Positions 33,632 through 45,215 of a stretch of 64,000 bases of DNA are shown here, piece after piece; the stretch's first letter is position 1; each line of letters starts with the position of its first letter. A program made the position numbers and the translations under genes. The notes under the pieces are model-generated. The model was given only the letters and a program-made list of their open reading frames with translations. It searched no databases and was not told the DNA's origin. The DNA is from Oncomelania hupensis (Eukaryota > Mollusca > Gastropoda > Littorinimorpha > Pomatiopsidae): contig CM072522.1 in the NCBI GenBank assembly GCA_036898135.1, forward strand, positions 4,950,151 through 5,014,150, given 5' to 3'.

Positions 33632-34612
33632 AACCTCTGTGGTGATGCCGGGGGTTTCAGTATAAATAGTATCCCCACTTTCTGGAAATGTAGTGCTTTA
33701 AATTCCACTGTCGCTGTCTTTCTCCTTTGTTCTTTCTCATTCCTACTCTGTTCTTTCTCCTTTGTTCTTTCTCATTCCTACTCTGTTCTATCAATCTACT
33801 ATACTATCTTCTTCTTCGCTAGACCAGTCACCTACCTTTTTTCTTGAAAACTCTTCCGGGATAAAACTCCTCATTTGTGTGTGAGGTCTTTTGGATCAGC
33901 GAGGTCTTTTGGATCAGCTTGGGAATATTGGACGCTTTCTGCCAGGTGGTCACTGGGGCTTCCTATAATATTATTTGGCAATGTAGGCATTTTATGTGTT
34001 TTGTTGATATTTTATAATGATGTTCATATTCTATTTTGTTTTTGTAAACGGGGTTCAATAAATTAGAGTATAGCAGCGTCCCCTGCGTGGGATGTCTTTA
34101 TTGTAAAGTGACCGGCTGGTGGAGTGCCTTCAGTGTTGCCACTGGGGTTGTTTCGGCAGATCTTTTATGCGGATCAGGGGCGAGTCCTCTTTCAGCGAAG
34201 TTGTGGTCTTGATTTTGTGGTCCTGATTCGGCTCTTTGCAGTCAGCTGGATCCTGTAAGCAATGAATTATTATTATTATTATTATTGAGGATTTTTATAG
34301 CGCACTTATCTCACCGTACTTGACCAGACTCTAGGCGCTGGCCGATACAGGATCTAACACAAACCGCCCGAGACGCCCACCCGCATCCTTTGGGCGCATG
34401 GTCTGACGCTCTGACAACTGAGCACTATCCTGGCCAGCCGGGGATGGGGGAGAAGGACCAAGTGCATGCTGGGTGTGTTCTTGTTACCGGGACTCGCCCG
34501 TCCAGGACATGAGCGTCAGGATCTTTAAAGTCTGTTATGATGGAATGCGACACACAGACTAGACCTCGGTTTATACTCTCATCCGTAGGAATGAATAACT
34601 AAATTATTTGAT
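33632..34612 (+). mobile_element. R1 retroelement, copy 4, with TSD and nested R2
   Basis: ATTATTTGATCA (12 bp) flanks the whole block (33620-33631, 34613-34624). The R1 body ends near 34265 with a LINE-A-like 3' end (GGTCCTGATTCGGCTCTTTG). It carries a 35-bp tandem duplication in the pyrimidine leader and an 18-bp one (GAGGTCTTTTGGATCAGC). R2 copy E is inserted in its tail. Confidence 0.85.
34266..34589 (-). repeat. R2 SINE-like repeat, copy E
   Basis: Reverse R2 with an (ATT)n tail at 34266-34286. AATGAAT flanks it as a possible 7-bp TSD inside the R1 tail. Confidence 0.8.
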
Positions 34613-34684
34613 CAGCCACAAGGTCATCCCAAGGTCAAGACCACTAAAGGTCAACGATTTGTTGGCCTTTTTTCTTTTTTTTTT

Positions 34685-34715
<31 letters not shown>

Positions 34716-34716
34716 T
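34685..34716. repeat. poly-G run next to poly-T
   Basis: A long T run (34674-34694) joined to about 22 G within the Helitron-like repeat. Confidence 0.9.
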
Positions 34717-34883
34717 TGGAGGCATAATACAACTTTGGCTGTACTTTATTTGATAGCACATTAGTGTATTTGGAGCCGGAGGTCAGTTTTATCTCGAGGT
34801 CAAGCGCATAGAAAGATCCAAGTGTATTACTTGGCATTTTAATGCCACCGTTTCATTTATTTTTTTCTGGGCACTCATGTTAA

Positions 34884-34967
34884 CCATTTTTTCTGCAGAC
34901 TACCCTCACATTGCCTTATGCGAAAAATAGCAGCTCAAGGGAAGCAACTCCTGATAATATATCACCC

Positions 34968-35012
<45 letters not shown>

Positions 35013-35549
35013 TTTTTTACAAATCTAAAACAACTATTGAAATTAAACCAATTTTATTAAATTCATGATGAATTTTTTTTTCCAAGGGATTCAGGATTTG
35101 TTGCGAGTGCTTTGCACATAAATCCATAAAACCAAACAATACAAAAACAGAAGAAAAATAAACACAGTGGCACAGTATTATCGATTCACTCTCCATTGCT
35201 TCAAGTTGCTTTCCCTGCTTGGATCAATTCGGGATCCCCCCAAAACACTGTCCGAATCGTCACTGTCGATAATGGCTGCTAGTATAATCTCCTCTCTCGT
35301 TCCTCAAAACATTGTTACAAAGATTGGCGATTTCAAAAACTCTCAGTGCACATTTTTCAAAACAATCTACCATGTTTTGCACACCACTGGAAATAACAGG
35401 AAATATCATACACGAGATTACTATTCGTAAGATGATGTTGTGGAAGCGGCCTAACGGAGCATGTGTTTTGGGTATTTTGCCAGAAGGCATCGGGCGACTT
35501 GAATTAAAAAAAGCATTGGGCGACATGCACGGACTTAACGGAAAAAGGG
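34884..35549. mobile_element. TTAA-flanked (piggyBac-like) non-autonomous element
   Basis: It interrupts the Helitron-like repeat between CATGTTAA and GTTAAATATT, giving a (G)TTAA duplication. The ends CCATTTTTTC and the complement of CCCTTTTTCCG form an imperfect TIR. It contains a (CA)n run at 34971-35010 and, on the reverse strand, an acidic DSDDSDSVLGG segment. No transposase core is recognised. Confidence 0.6.
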
Positions 35550-35611
35550 TTAAATATTAAGGGTTCCATAAGGCCTGTGAGTCATATGGGCATAACCTTT
35601 CTAGTTTATAT

Positions 35612-35953
35612 TAAATTTATGATTCTTTGATGCATGATATATATATATATCGATGAGACACATCTACTACATAAATTTGGTCAACCTTGCATCAAGGTCA
35701 CTTGAGCTGTCCAAAGTCAGTACTTTGAACTGGCCATGGCCCTAAACTATGAGAGATAAGAAGTCCTAATTTGTTGTTTGTAGAGATAATAGTTTGATCT
35801 TTCATATACATTCAGTTTTTGCCTTGACCTTGAAGGTCAAAGTCATTATAAAGAACATTTTAAAAAATTGATCATCGTACAGTGGAATGGCTCTTTATTT
35901 TACCCATAATATGTATACAGGAACATTGGCTTATTTGATCATACATGAGCATC
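35612..35953 (+). mobile_element. Helitron-like repeat, middle part
   Basis: Runs from TTTGATGCATGATATATA through TTTGGTCAACCTTGCATC and CAGTGGAATGGC to TTATTTGATCATACATGAG. It breaks at GGGCCCAGTTCAATG, close to the HARBI1-like unit. It follows the CTAG end of the previous copy almost immediately. Confidence 0.7.
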
Positions 35954-36871
35954 AGGGCCCAGTTCAATGTGCTGTAAATAAGAAGTACATAAGTAGTTTA
36001 CAGACTATTTAAGTTAAAGAAAATTTTTGCCAGTTCAATTAACAATTATTAGAAGTTATGTACTGTATAAACTGTGTTTAAGTTAGATGCAGTAGGGGGT
36101 AGGAATAAGTAGTAGTTAGAGAGTACTTAGGACACGAGATCACGCGAAGTCCCGGAGAGCGAGAGAAGATGTGAGAATGTATCAATATGGCGGAACATCA
36201 GAATTGCTGGATACATAGGCTTCAACGTCTTCGTAGACCAAGGCTATTTCGTGATAGGACAAACCCTCTGGATACGTACGACGACTTGAAACTATTTTTG
36301 TTTTAAGAGGCGAGAACTGGCTTATCTTGCAACACGAAGAGGAAGTTTGCCGCACATATGCAGATCATGGTGGTTCTTCGCTTTTACGCCACAGGCACAG
36401 GGTCATTCCAGCTAGTCGTTGCTGATCTATTTGGTGTTAGCAAAGGCACAGTGCACTACTGCATCCATCGAGTGTCAGATGCCATTGCAACTAGGATTAA
36501 CTATCATGTTTACCTTGACATCGAAAGTACAGAGGTAAGCTTTGTATGTGTATCATGTATGCCTATAATATCTCTTGCCTTGCGTTTTATTATTATAATT
36601 ATATTATAAAAACGACTGACGTATAAATGCGTCATAGTATAAAGTAGAATCCATACAATCAATATTCATGGCTGCGCACCTTGCATGGGATTCACATTCA
36701 TTTACTGTTTTGCTGGTGGATGTGAAGGTGGCCAGGAGGGGTCCCCACAGTATTAGAAAATGTTACATAGGCCTAACTTTAGTTCAATTTTCCATTACTC
36801 TGCAAAAAGTGCTAGAAACAGCAACACCACTTTTTTTCTTTTTCTTTCATGCATCTTGTGATGCATGCACA

Positions 36872-39553
36872 TAGCTGGGTCATTCTCTGTGGAATGGTAC
36901 TCAGCATACCAACCTAGTTTGAAAGTCTATAGAATTTTATGTGTTAGTCTTTATGTATTGTTTGTTATTGTTTTCTTGAATCCATAAATTAAATAAATAT
37001 TTTTTAAAACAAATTTGGTGTTGGTCATTGTGATTATTTTGTAATTAAGTGTTTTACCAGCAAATTAGCTAAAATTACAGCCTCCATTTTGTGACATGGA
37101 TGACAACTCGAAAAAAAGTTCAGTGCCAATTAGAATCAAAAAAGTTTTAAAGAAAAGAATCACCGTTTTTGAACAGAAAGTAATGTAGGCTGTCCATCCA
37201 TAAGGAGAAAATTTTGAATTTGCAACAATTTCGCGAAAGATTGCGCAATAAAAAAAGCTGAACGTTCGCTACGCTTCGTTACTACTAACGCTTCGGAAAT
37301 TTAAACCTCAACTCTGACTAAACAAACGATAGCTGTATTTTACAAATAGGCCTACTTGTTTTCACATACTTTGTATTCATACGCAACGCTGTTTCAACGA
37401 ATGCAGACTTTGTTAAAAAGATTTATTAATAAAAATATGTTTCATAAAATTTTCGTTACTAACTTGAGATGTAGCGAACGAACATCCGTAAAGAAGTTTA
37501 TTGACGAAATCCGAAGCTGACAGCATTTTGTTTTGGGCTTATTTTATGCATTATGATCGCGGAAGAATAAATATGTAAGTTGTTCGCCGCCATGTTGTGA
37601 CGTATTGCGAAAACCCGCAAAATATAGTATCGTTTCCACGTGGGGTACTTGTGTAGCGATCGTTCAGAGTTGACGCACTAAAGTGATCAACGTAGGAAAT
37701 TGTTGCTTTTTTTTCGTTTATTTCAACACAAAATAGGTCTGTAATGGTTTTATGATAACTTTTATGACGGAGACTTTACAAAACATGCGTAGAGCGATTA
37801 ATTCCGGCCGGCAAGTGGTGATATTAGGCTATTTTCATTGCTCTCTATTTTTAAACAGTATCGATCAAATCTCTAAATGAAAAAGTTTTTTTTTTCAACT
37901 CTCCATTACACAAGAAAAATAACATCTAATATTTTCGAAAATTTAATTAAACGTAGAACATTTTGAACTAAACATTTCACAACTATTTAAGTTCTTTGTT
38001 TATTTATTAGAACAAGTTTTTTTTTTTTTTGTTACGTTCGCTACAAGTAACAAAACTCGTCACTTCCTGATGCAAACGTGCACCAGTTTCCCTATTTTCC
38101 ATTCAGTATAAATAGTATCCCCACTTTCTGGAAATTTAGTGCTTTAAATTCCCACTGTCGCTGTCTTCCTCATTTACTCTTTCCTATTCCTGCTCTGTCC
38201 TTCACTCTGCTATACTATCTTCTTCTTCGCTAGATCAATGACCTACCTTTTTTCTTGAAAACTCTTCCTGGACAAGACTCCTTGTTTGTGTATGAGGTCT
38301 GTTGGATCAGCTTGGGAGTGTTGGACGCTTTCTGCCGGGTGGTCACTAGGGCTTCCTATGATTGTACTATTTAGCACTATAGGCATTTTATATGTATGTG
38401 TTTTTTTGATGATTTATAATGATGTTTGTATTCTATTTTGTTTTTGTAACCGGGGTGTTCGCGTAGTTGAGGTCAACCCTCAGCCGTCCCCCGCGTGGGA
38501 TGTCTTTATTGTAAAGTGACTGGCCGTTGGAGGGCATTCAATTTTCCCACTGGGGTTGTTTCAGCAGATCTTTTATGCGGATCGGGGGTTGTCCGGTCCT
38601 GATTTGGCTCGGAAGAGTCCGCTGGACCTAAAGCAACAATAAATCAATCAAAAAAATCAATTTCAGCTAAACTATACCTGCTTATGATTAAATGTCCATA
38701 CTGGTCTATTTATTTTAACAAAAAAATCTTTAATAATTACATATTGTAAGTTTATTTCACACAAAATTGTATACTCTGAGAATATTATATTGATCGATCG
38801 AACGTTCGCAAACAAGTAGCGATGCAACAGAGACATTTAAAAAACAAAAGTATGTATATTTTTAAAACAATGGTCTTTTAGGAGGTTCTACTGTGCTAGT
38901 TTTGAGTGCATTTGTGCTAACATAATGTTAATAAACACACACACACCAAAAAATTGCAAGATAGAAATTATTGCTTTGTTTTTGCAAAAAAAAATTTTTT
39001 GGTTACTATGTAGCAACCGTTACACATTCTTGGCCTCAAGGAATATCAGTAACCCATATTAACCTATGCCAAATTCATTTTGGCCCAGTGCACTTCATTT
39101 AATGCTGAATATTTTCAGCAGTGAATGACACTTTTAAAAAATGTTGTGTCTGAGTACACTAAACTGTTTTAAAATTTATACGTACAACGTTGGATGCTCG
39201 TAATCTAAAAGCTTATAAATGTGTCTGATATTACTTTTTTAGACACATTTTCAGTTTGTTATGTATTGCAATCACAACATTAATGCAATCTATCAATATA
39301 ACAATATTATTATAGTAATTAATTCACTTTTTGCACACACTTTGGTTACTCCGTAGCAACCGTTCACACCTTGGGTGAGGGTAGTTTGCATCCCCATAGC
39401 TAAGAGGTTTTTTCTTCAAATAAAAAAAAAATTACAGGAAATTGAAGAGCAAGTTCTATCATATATTGTGTGCATAGATCACATCCTAGAATTAAAAAAA
39501 AATTTTTTGCTGTCATGTCACACTTTATGTACCATTCTACAGAGAATGACCCA
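36872..39553. repeat. segment bounded by a ~29-bp inverted repeat, with a clustered dyad motif
   Basis: AGCTGGGTCATTCTCTGTGG, then AATGGTAC, at 36872 is matched in reverse at 39525-39553. Between them lie at least six copies of a GTAGCRAnCGTT motif, often with GTTACT just before it: 37260, 37453, 37652, 38031, 39001 and 39344, on both strands. The segment sits in an intron of the HARBI1-like gene and carries R1 copy 5. Its identity as one transposon is an inference; no clear TSD was found. Confidence 0.45.
38105..38660 (+). mobile_element. R1 retroelement, copy 5
   Basis: Lacks the G/C-rich first 20 bp and starts at CAGTATAAATAGTATCC. It ends GACCTAAAGCAACAATAAAT followed by a CAAT-type tail. 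Confidence 0.85.
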
Positions 39554-40560
39554 GCTCCTGTACCAATAAACATTGCTGTGTGCTGAGATGATTTTGCTAG
39601 AGTATAATATACAATTATAACTACAAATGTTATTACTGCATGCTGCCCATGTTGCCAGTTACATTTGAGCAATGTCTACACACACACCATGGATTGAACA
39701 ATCAAGGTTGTCCTCGTTGTTGTTTTTTCATCCTTAACCAACAAATATGCAATATATAGTAATAGGAATGGGTAGTAGTTAATATAATATTATTAGTTTC
39801 TGGACAACTTTATTAATATCTTGAAAAGTTGAGTTCATGTTGATTTTGTTGATGTAAACACTTGATAGTAGTTATCATTCCTCTTGTGTATATATGTGTA
39901 TTTGTTGTTTAGCTGTTAGCCTACCCGTTGTGTGTGTAGTATGTGTGCATGTAATTATTGTAAGTGACATGCCACATGTTCAATTATTTTTTGTGATTAT
40001 AGATTTTTTTACTTGATTTGAATTGATCAACTGCCAAGCATGACTGTTTTGTATGTTTCAGACAACAAAACGGCAATTTCATGCCACTGAATGCCCCCGA
40101 TGTTTTCGGATGTGTGGATTGCACCCATGTCAAAATACAAAGGCCGGAAGAGGAAGAGCATCTGTATGTGAACAGGAAGGCATATCACAGCATGAATGTT
40201 TAGCTTGTTTGCGATGCGAAAATGCTGATTTTCAGCTGTGTGTGCCATTTTCCTGGATCGGTCCATGATGCTAGGATATTGCGCAGAAGCAATTTGTTCA
40301 GGGCATTTGAACATCAACCACCAGTTGATGGACACTTATTGGGTGTGTAGCATTTGGCCATTTAATAAGATTTGTTATTAATTGTTTATTTTATGTATTA
40401 TTGAAATAAATATATATCACTAAGTATTTGTTTACTTGTACTAGTCTGTTTTGCTGCAATTGCAGAGTTTTTCTTGAATCTTGAATCTTTTTGAAATTTT
40501 TTCATATATAATTTATTTACACAGGAATACTTCTTTTGAAGGTTAGGGAAAGTGTTAGTT

Positions 40561-40684
40561 GCATGTTTATATGTATGGGAATGAGGTTAATGGCATGTTT
40601 ATATGTATGGGAATGAGGTTAATGGCATGTTTATATGTATGTGAATGAGGTTAGTGGCATGTTTATATGTATGTGGATGAGGTG
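40561..40684. repeat. 32-bp tandem repeat, four units
   Basis: The unit GCATGTTTATATGTATGGGA plus ATGAGGTTAATG is repeated at 40561, 40593, 40625 and 40657 with few changes. Confidence 0.95.
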
Positions 40685-40736
40685 ATAGGGAGACGGGTGG
40701 GACATTGGGTCAGTGGTTCAAACGCTATTAATGGCC

Positions 40737-41100
40737 TGAGAGGGAAAAAAAAATCTGAGACACTGCGCTCCTACTCCTTCGATTGAGAGTATAAACTGAG
40801 GTCTAGTCTGTGCGTGCACCCATTCCATCCCTTAGAATTTAAAGATCATGACGCTTATGTCCTAGATGGGTAAGTGCCGGTTACACAAATACACCCAGCA
40901 CACACTAGGTCCCTTCTCCCCATCCCGGGTTGCTCATGATTGTGCTCAGTCGCCTAGACAGACAATGTGCTCAGTCGCCTAGACAGACTATATGGCCAAA
41001 GCCTGCAAGTGGGCGCCTCTGGTGGCTTGAGTTAGATCCTTTATCGGCCAGTGCCTTGAGCAGCTCTTGAGCTGGTAAAGCACTATATAAAAGTGATTAC
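40737..41100 (+). repeat. R2 SINE-like repeat, copy B
   Basis: All R2 blocks are present in order. A ~26-bp segment with GTGCTCAGTCGCCTAGACAG is tandemly duplicated inside it. Confidence 0.85.
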
Positions 41101-42194
41101 ATAATATTAACAAATAGTTGTTTAATGACCATTTGCTGTGTGTCCGCTAGTGATCTTTTGTGGCTGGTCTAATATTTTTGCATTGGGATTTGTCTCTAAA
41201 ATTATTATTTTACGCACAGTACTGTATCATGCTGTAGAAGTCAAGGATCCTGCAATGTCATTCAGCAATGAACCCTTTACAGTAGCAGGAACGAGTTTCA
41301 CAAGAGCTTTGTAATATGACTATGGTATTGCGACTGAATTCTGATTATTTTCTTTCTGTGACCTTCTACATAGGTGACAATGGGTATAATATGTTGAGAC
41401 CATGGCTTTTGACACCCTACATTAACCCACCTGCGAATTCGCCACAGCAGCGTTTCAATGATGCTCATTCAGCTGCAAGATGCACTATTGAAAGATGCAA
41501 TGTTGTGCTAAAACTAAGATGGGCTTGTCTGCATTTTGAACTGAGGTAAGAGGATTTCATTACAATAAAAAAGTGAAACATTGAAAGCAAACAAACCTAC
41601 CAGCTCACAAGAAATGTGTAAATAAATGAATATTATTATTATGAATAACTGAATAATGGCACTAAATATATATATGTGTATGCATGTGAAAATAAAAAGT
41701 CTAACAAAACAAAATAAACAACAACAAAAATTTTGAATTCCGTAATCTAAAACAAGAAGCAAGCGGCAAAAGTAAACAAAAAGGTGTAAACAAGTATACT
41801 ACACAGTTGTTATTAAAACACCGAAAGACTAGATCAGAATGTTCAACAGCCCTCTGCCCTACCAAGTTATAGGAAATTTGAACTGTCTGAACTTGGAAAA
41901 AAAAAAACACACATAATAAATGTCTTTAAATGGTTTTATTTGGGGGAAATTTTTGAATAAAGGAAACTGGTGTACATTAGTATAATTTATTATTGGAGGG
42001 TTTTGTGCTTACGGCTAAACAATCAGGTGCTAGCAAAACTGGTGTTCAAAAATATTTGCAACTTTTGCGCTTCTAATGTCAGATTGCAAATATATAATAT
42101 GGAAAATAAAATAATTAATACACATGACAGGCTGTGAATGGGCAGAAAACAATCGGGCTGCTAAATTATAATTATTTTTAAAAATAATTAAATA

Positions 42195-42390
42195 ATCAGG
42201 ACTAAATCGCTATCTGTACCAACATACATGCTCACATTTTTCACCCACTCTCACACAAACACACATAAATCACTCAAACATGTGGTGTAAAGGCAGAGAG
42301 ATCCCTATTGGAAGATGTGAAGGAAATTGAATTTGTATTTTTTTTAATGTTTAGATTGACTGCATCCAATACCATTGTTGCTGCTAGATC
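42195..42390 (-). mobile_element. tRNA-Arg SINE, degenerate 3' part
   Basis: Matches the 3' body of the 20905-21311 family (CCAACATACATGCTCAC, GTGGTGTAAAGGCAGAGAGA, TTGACTGCATCCAATA). The tRNA head is absent. Confidence 0.65.
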
Positions 42391-42713
42391 GTATCACTTT
42401 ATGTCAAATCCGTACTTTTGAAAGAGGATATTTTTGGGTTTAATCACTCTTTTCCCCAGTGGAGCAACACTCACTGGCAATGTAAAAAGATCCCTGTCTC
42501 TGAATGTGTTAGTCCTTTTAACCCAGAAGGCAACAACTTCCCAACATTTCTTGGCTCATTGGTATACGCAGTGTACTCAAATGTCAGGCGATAAGATTGC
42601 AGCCTGCATAGGCAGGGGTTCAAGCCCCATTGAAAGCCTGGAGTAAATTAATAATAATAAAATTAATACAAAATAATAATAATACATAAATTAATATTTT
42701 TTAACATTACTTT

Positions 42714-43045
42714 GAGAGTGAGACACTGCACCCTTACTCCTTCAAATGAGAGTATAAACCGAGTTCTAGTCTGTGCGTGCACATCTTCATCACATGAACT
42801 TAAAGATCCTGACGCTTATGTCCTAGATGGTTGAGTGTCGGCTACACAAATACACTCAGCATGCACTAGTTCCCTTCCCCTTTATCCATGTTCGCCTAGG
42901 ATTGTGCTCTTTCATCTGGACGTCAGACAATGCACCTAAAGGTTGCAGGTGGACACCTCGTGTCTCTTAAGCTAGATCCTGTATCGTCCAGCACCTTGAG
43001 CAGCTCTTGGGCTAGAAAAGCGCTATATAAAAATGATCAAATTAA
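42714..43045 (+). repeat. R2 SINE-like repeat, copy C
   Basis: The R2 blocks are intact up to AAAAGCGCTATATAAAAATG followed by a TTAA-rich tail. It lies just before the last exon of the HARBI1-like unit. Confidence 0.85.
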
Positions 43046-43380
43046 TTAATAATCGGTATTTTTTTAATTTATTTTGTAATTTATTTTTGTTCTGTTTTAG
43101 ATACCAGCCAGTTAGAGTAGTGCAGATCATTAAAGCCTACATTGTCCTTCACAACATGGCAGTTCGCAACAGAGTTCCAGAGCCTGATCCTGATGATTTT
43201 GAAGATGACAACCCTTGCAATGACAACATAGACAGGAATGACTAAGTGCCAGATGTGACAGGGCATCTTATTCATGACAGGATAGCAATAGTATTTTGCA
43301 TAATTCCCCATTGGGCACCTTGCAGATTATAAAATGAATCGCATTTGCAGATTTTTTTTTCTTTTAAGGAATCTCTATTA

Positions 43381-43388
43381 TGTGTGTT

Positions 43389-43434
<46 letters not shown>

Positions 43435-43443
43435 TGTGTGTGT
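43381..43443. repeat. (GT)n(GA)n(GT)n microsatellite
   Basis: A GT run, then about 16 GA units, then a GT run again. Confidence 0.95.
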
Positions 43444-43462
43444 TTAGTTATAATAGACCTTT

Positions 43463-44012
43463 AACCCCATTGGGTTTTGTGTATAAATATTATCCCCACT
43501 TTGTGGAAATTTAGTGCTTTACATTACCACTGTTTGTCATTCTCATTTGTTCTTTCTCGTTCTATTCTGTAATATCAACCTACTATATTCTTCGCTAGAC
43601 CATTTGCCTACCTTTTTTCTTTAAAACTCTCCCAAAACTCTTTGTGTTTGGGTCAGCTTGGGGATATTGAAAGCTTTTTGCCAAATGGTCACTAGGGCTT
43701 CATATGGCATTATATTTTAGCAGTGTAGGCATTTTCTAGGTATGTGGTTTGTTAATATTTTATTATGATTTTTATATTTTATTTTGTTTTTGTAAACAGG
43801 GTTTTCATAAATTAGAGTACAGCCTCAGGGTACTTTACATGGGATATCTTTATTGTAAATTGACCGGCTGGCGGAGTGCTTTCAGTGTTACCATAAGAGT
43901 TGTTTCAGCAGATATTTTATATGGATCAAGGTTGAGCCCTCTTTCAACCAAGTTGTGGTTTTGATTCGGATCTTTTCATTTCGCTGGACCCTATAAACAA
44001 TGACTAACTAAA
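43463..44012 (+). mobile_element. R1 retroelement, copy 6 (older)
   Basis: R1 with more substitutions than the others. It begins near ACCCCATTGGG, has GTATAAATATTATCCCCAC and ends with GCTGGACCCTATAAACAATG. Confidence 0.8.
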
Positions 44013-44289
44013 TAATAATATACCTATTGCCGCTGTTGAGCTGTTGCTAAAGTTATATAGACATTCTGCCCGAAAGTAAGGTTGCCCTCAATCTGAGTTC
44101 CAGAGGCCCACATGACTAAATATAGCCTATGCTTATGCTTCATAGATCTTTGATACTCAGCTAGCATCCAGGTTGCCCGTTTACTGAATCTGGCATGTCG
44201 CCCTGGTGTATAAATTTATTTTAATTACGTGCTTTCTGCTAATTAAGAACATCCGCACTGTTCATTTCTTATTTTTTAAATCAAAGTAA

Positions 44290-44500
44290 TTTTTCCTGTC
44301 TGCAACAAAAGACATCTTGCAAGGCATGGTGCAAGGAGGCAGAAGAAGAGGGAGACAGAAAAAGGTGGGAGGACAACATTCGAGATGGACTAGTTTGACA
44401 CTGAGCGAAGCCATGAGGGTTGCTGAGGACAGAAAGATGGAGTACGCTGGTTCAATGATCGTCTGTGGTGCCACAATGACCTTGCGGGATATGTAGGAAA
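44290..44500 (+). mobile_element. LINE-B C-terminal fragment
   Basis: Forward-strand match to the 3' end: CATGGTGCAAGGAGGCAGAA, GGACAACATTCGAGA, CTGAGCGAAGCCATGAGG, GATCGTCTGTGGTGCC. It is about 200 bp, without the GGATA tail. Confidence 0.8.
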
Positions 44501-44812
44501 GCTCAGCCTAAAAATCGCCTCTTACGATTGTGTTATTAACCCATTATTTACACTTTAAAAACTGACAGAAATTTATCTTTTTTAGTATCAGAATATGTCC
44601 TATTTGATACTGCAGGCATAAATATTGACTTTGTTAAAGATTACCAATTGTTAACTGTGCTCCCATCTTGGAAACTGACTTTTGACACTTTATTGTCCCT
44701 TTTTATCAGGAAATTCTGGGCCGCCTCCCCTGGGGAAGACTTAGTCGCAACCTGTGGCGCCCAAAGCCAACCTATCTAATATTAGTTGTCTTTTTGTTGT
44801 TGAAATTTTGAT

Positions 44813-44998
44813 GTGGGAGCAGTACCCGGAGAAAACCCCCAGAGACATTACCTGAGTTGAAAGTAAATAATAATCGGAGAAACATAACTCCCAGAGGCGG
44901 GATTGATCCCACACGTGTCGGGCACCATTGGTTTCTATCCTTGTGGACAAGCCAAGTTAGTCCCGCCTTGGACCACGCAGCCACAACGCTCCCATTAT
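44813..44998 (-). mobile_element. SINE-N copy inside LINE-A
   Basis: The reverse strand reads GGAGCGTTGTGGCTGCG, GAAACCAATGGTGCC, GTGTGGGATCAATCCCGCC and GGGGGTTTTCTCCGGGTAC. The TGGGATCAATCCCGCC stretch is like a tRNA T-arm. It shares the TTTTCTCCGGGTAC block with the tRNA-Arg SINE. Confidence 0.75.
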
Positions 44999-45150
44999 TA
45001 AGTTCAATCTCACATCTTTCAAAAGGAACGACACTTCTGAAGCTGTTTATAAGCAACTTTACCTAGAACAATTTTCATTGTATAAAGTATATACGAAAAA
45101 TGTTTTACCGATGGGTCTAAGAAAGAAGATACAGTTGCTGCTGGAGGCTC

Positions 45151-45215
45151 TTTGTTGTTGTTGTTGTATCAAATTTTATTCATCAGATTAACATAAGTTG
45201 TACTGATAAGTTGTA
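45151..45215 (-). mobile_element. 65-bp retroposed 3' end with 13-bp TSD
   Basis: CTGCTGGAGGCTC is duplicated exactly (45138-45150, 45216-45228). The insert matches 15450-15504 and has a longer (GTT)n tail on the + strand. It interrupts the LINE-A RNase H frame. Confidence 0.9.

Larger units (their letters stand above)
32795..35604 (+). mobile_element. Helitron-like repeat carrying nested insertions
   Basis: The family 5' part is at 32795-33250 after a (CA)n/C-rich block. It resumes at 33481-33619, then 34625-34879, and ends at 35550-35604 with GTTCCATAAGG, GTGAGTCATATGGG and a CTAG terminus (35601-35604) followed by T. It is split by a tRNA-SINE (33267-33465), by R1 copy 4 (33632-34612, itself split by R2-E) and by a TTAA-flanked element (34884-35549). 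All joins are marked by duplicated target bases. Confidence 0.75.
36187..43245 (+). pseudogene. HARBI1-like (PIF/Harbinger) nuclease gene with introns, broken
   Basis: Exons: 36187-36306 (MAEHQNCWIHRLQRLRRPRL, ending in a stop after RDRTNPLDTYDDLKL), 36307-36534 (LRFYATGTGSFQ, DLFGVSKGTVHYCIHRVSDA), 40062-40342, 41374-41545 and 43101-43245. The last three encode CVDCTHVKIQRPEEEEHLYV, FPGSVHDARILRRSNLFRAF, RPWLLTPYINPPANSPQQRF and VVQIIKAYIVLHNMAVRN. GT-AG sites join them in phase, for example GG|T GAC and AG|A TAC. Disruptions are the early stop and frame change near 36300, a frameshift near 40080 and a TAG within NV*LVCDAK at about 40201. Harbinger transposases and the host protein HARBI1 are DDE nucleases. 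The introns are unusual for a recent transposon but known in this superfamily. A Myb-like partner was not found. Confidence 0.85.
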
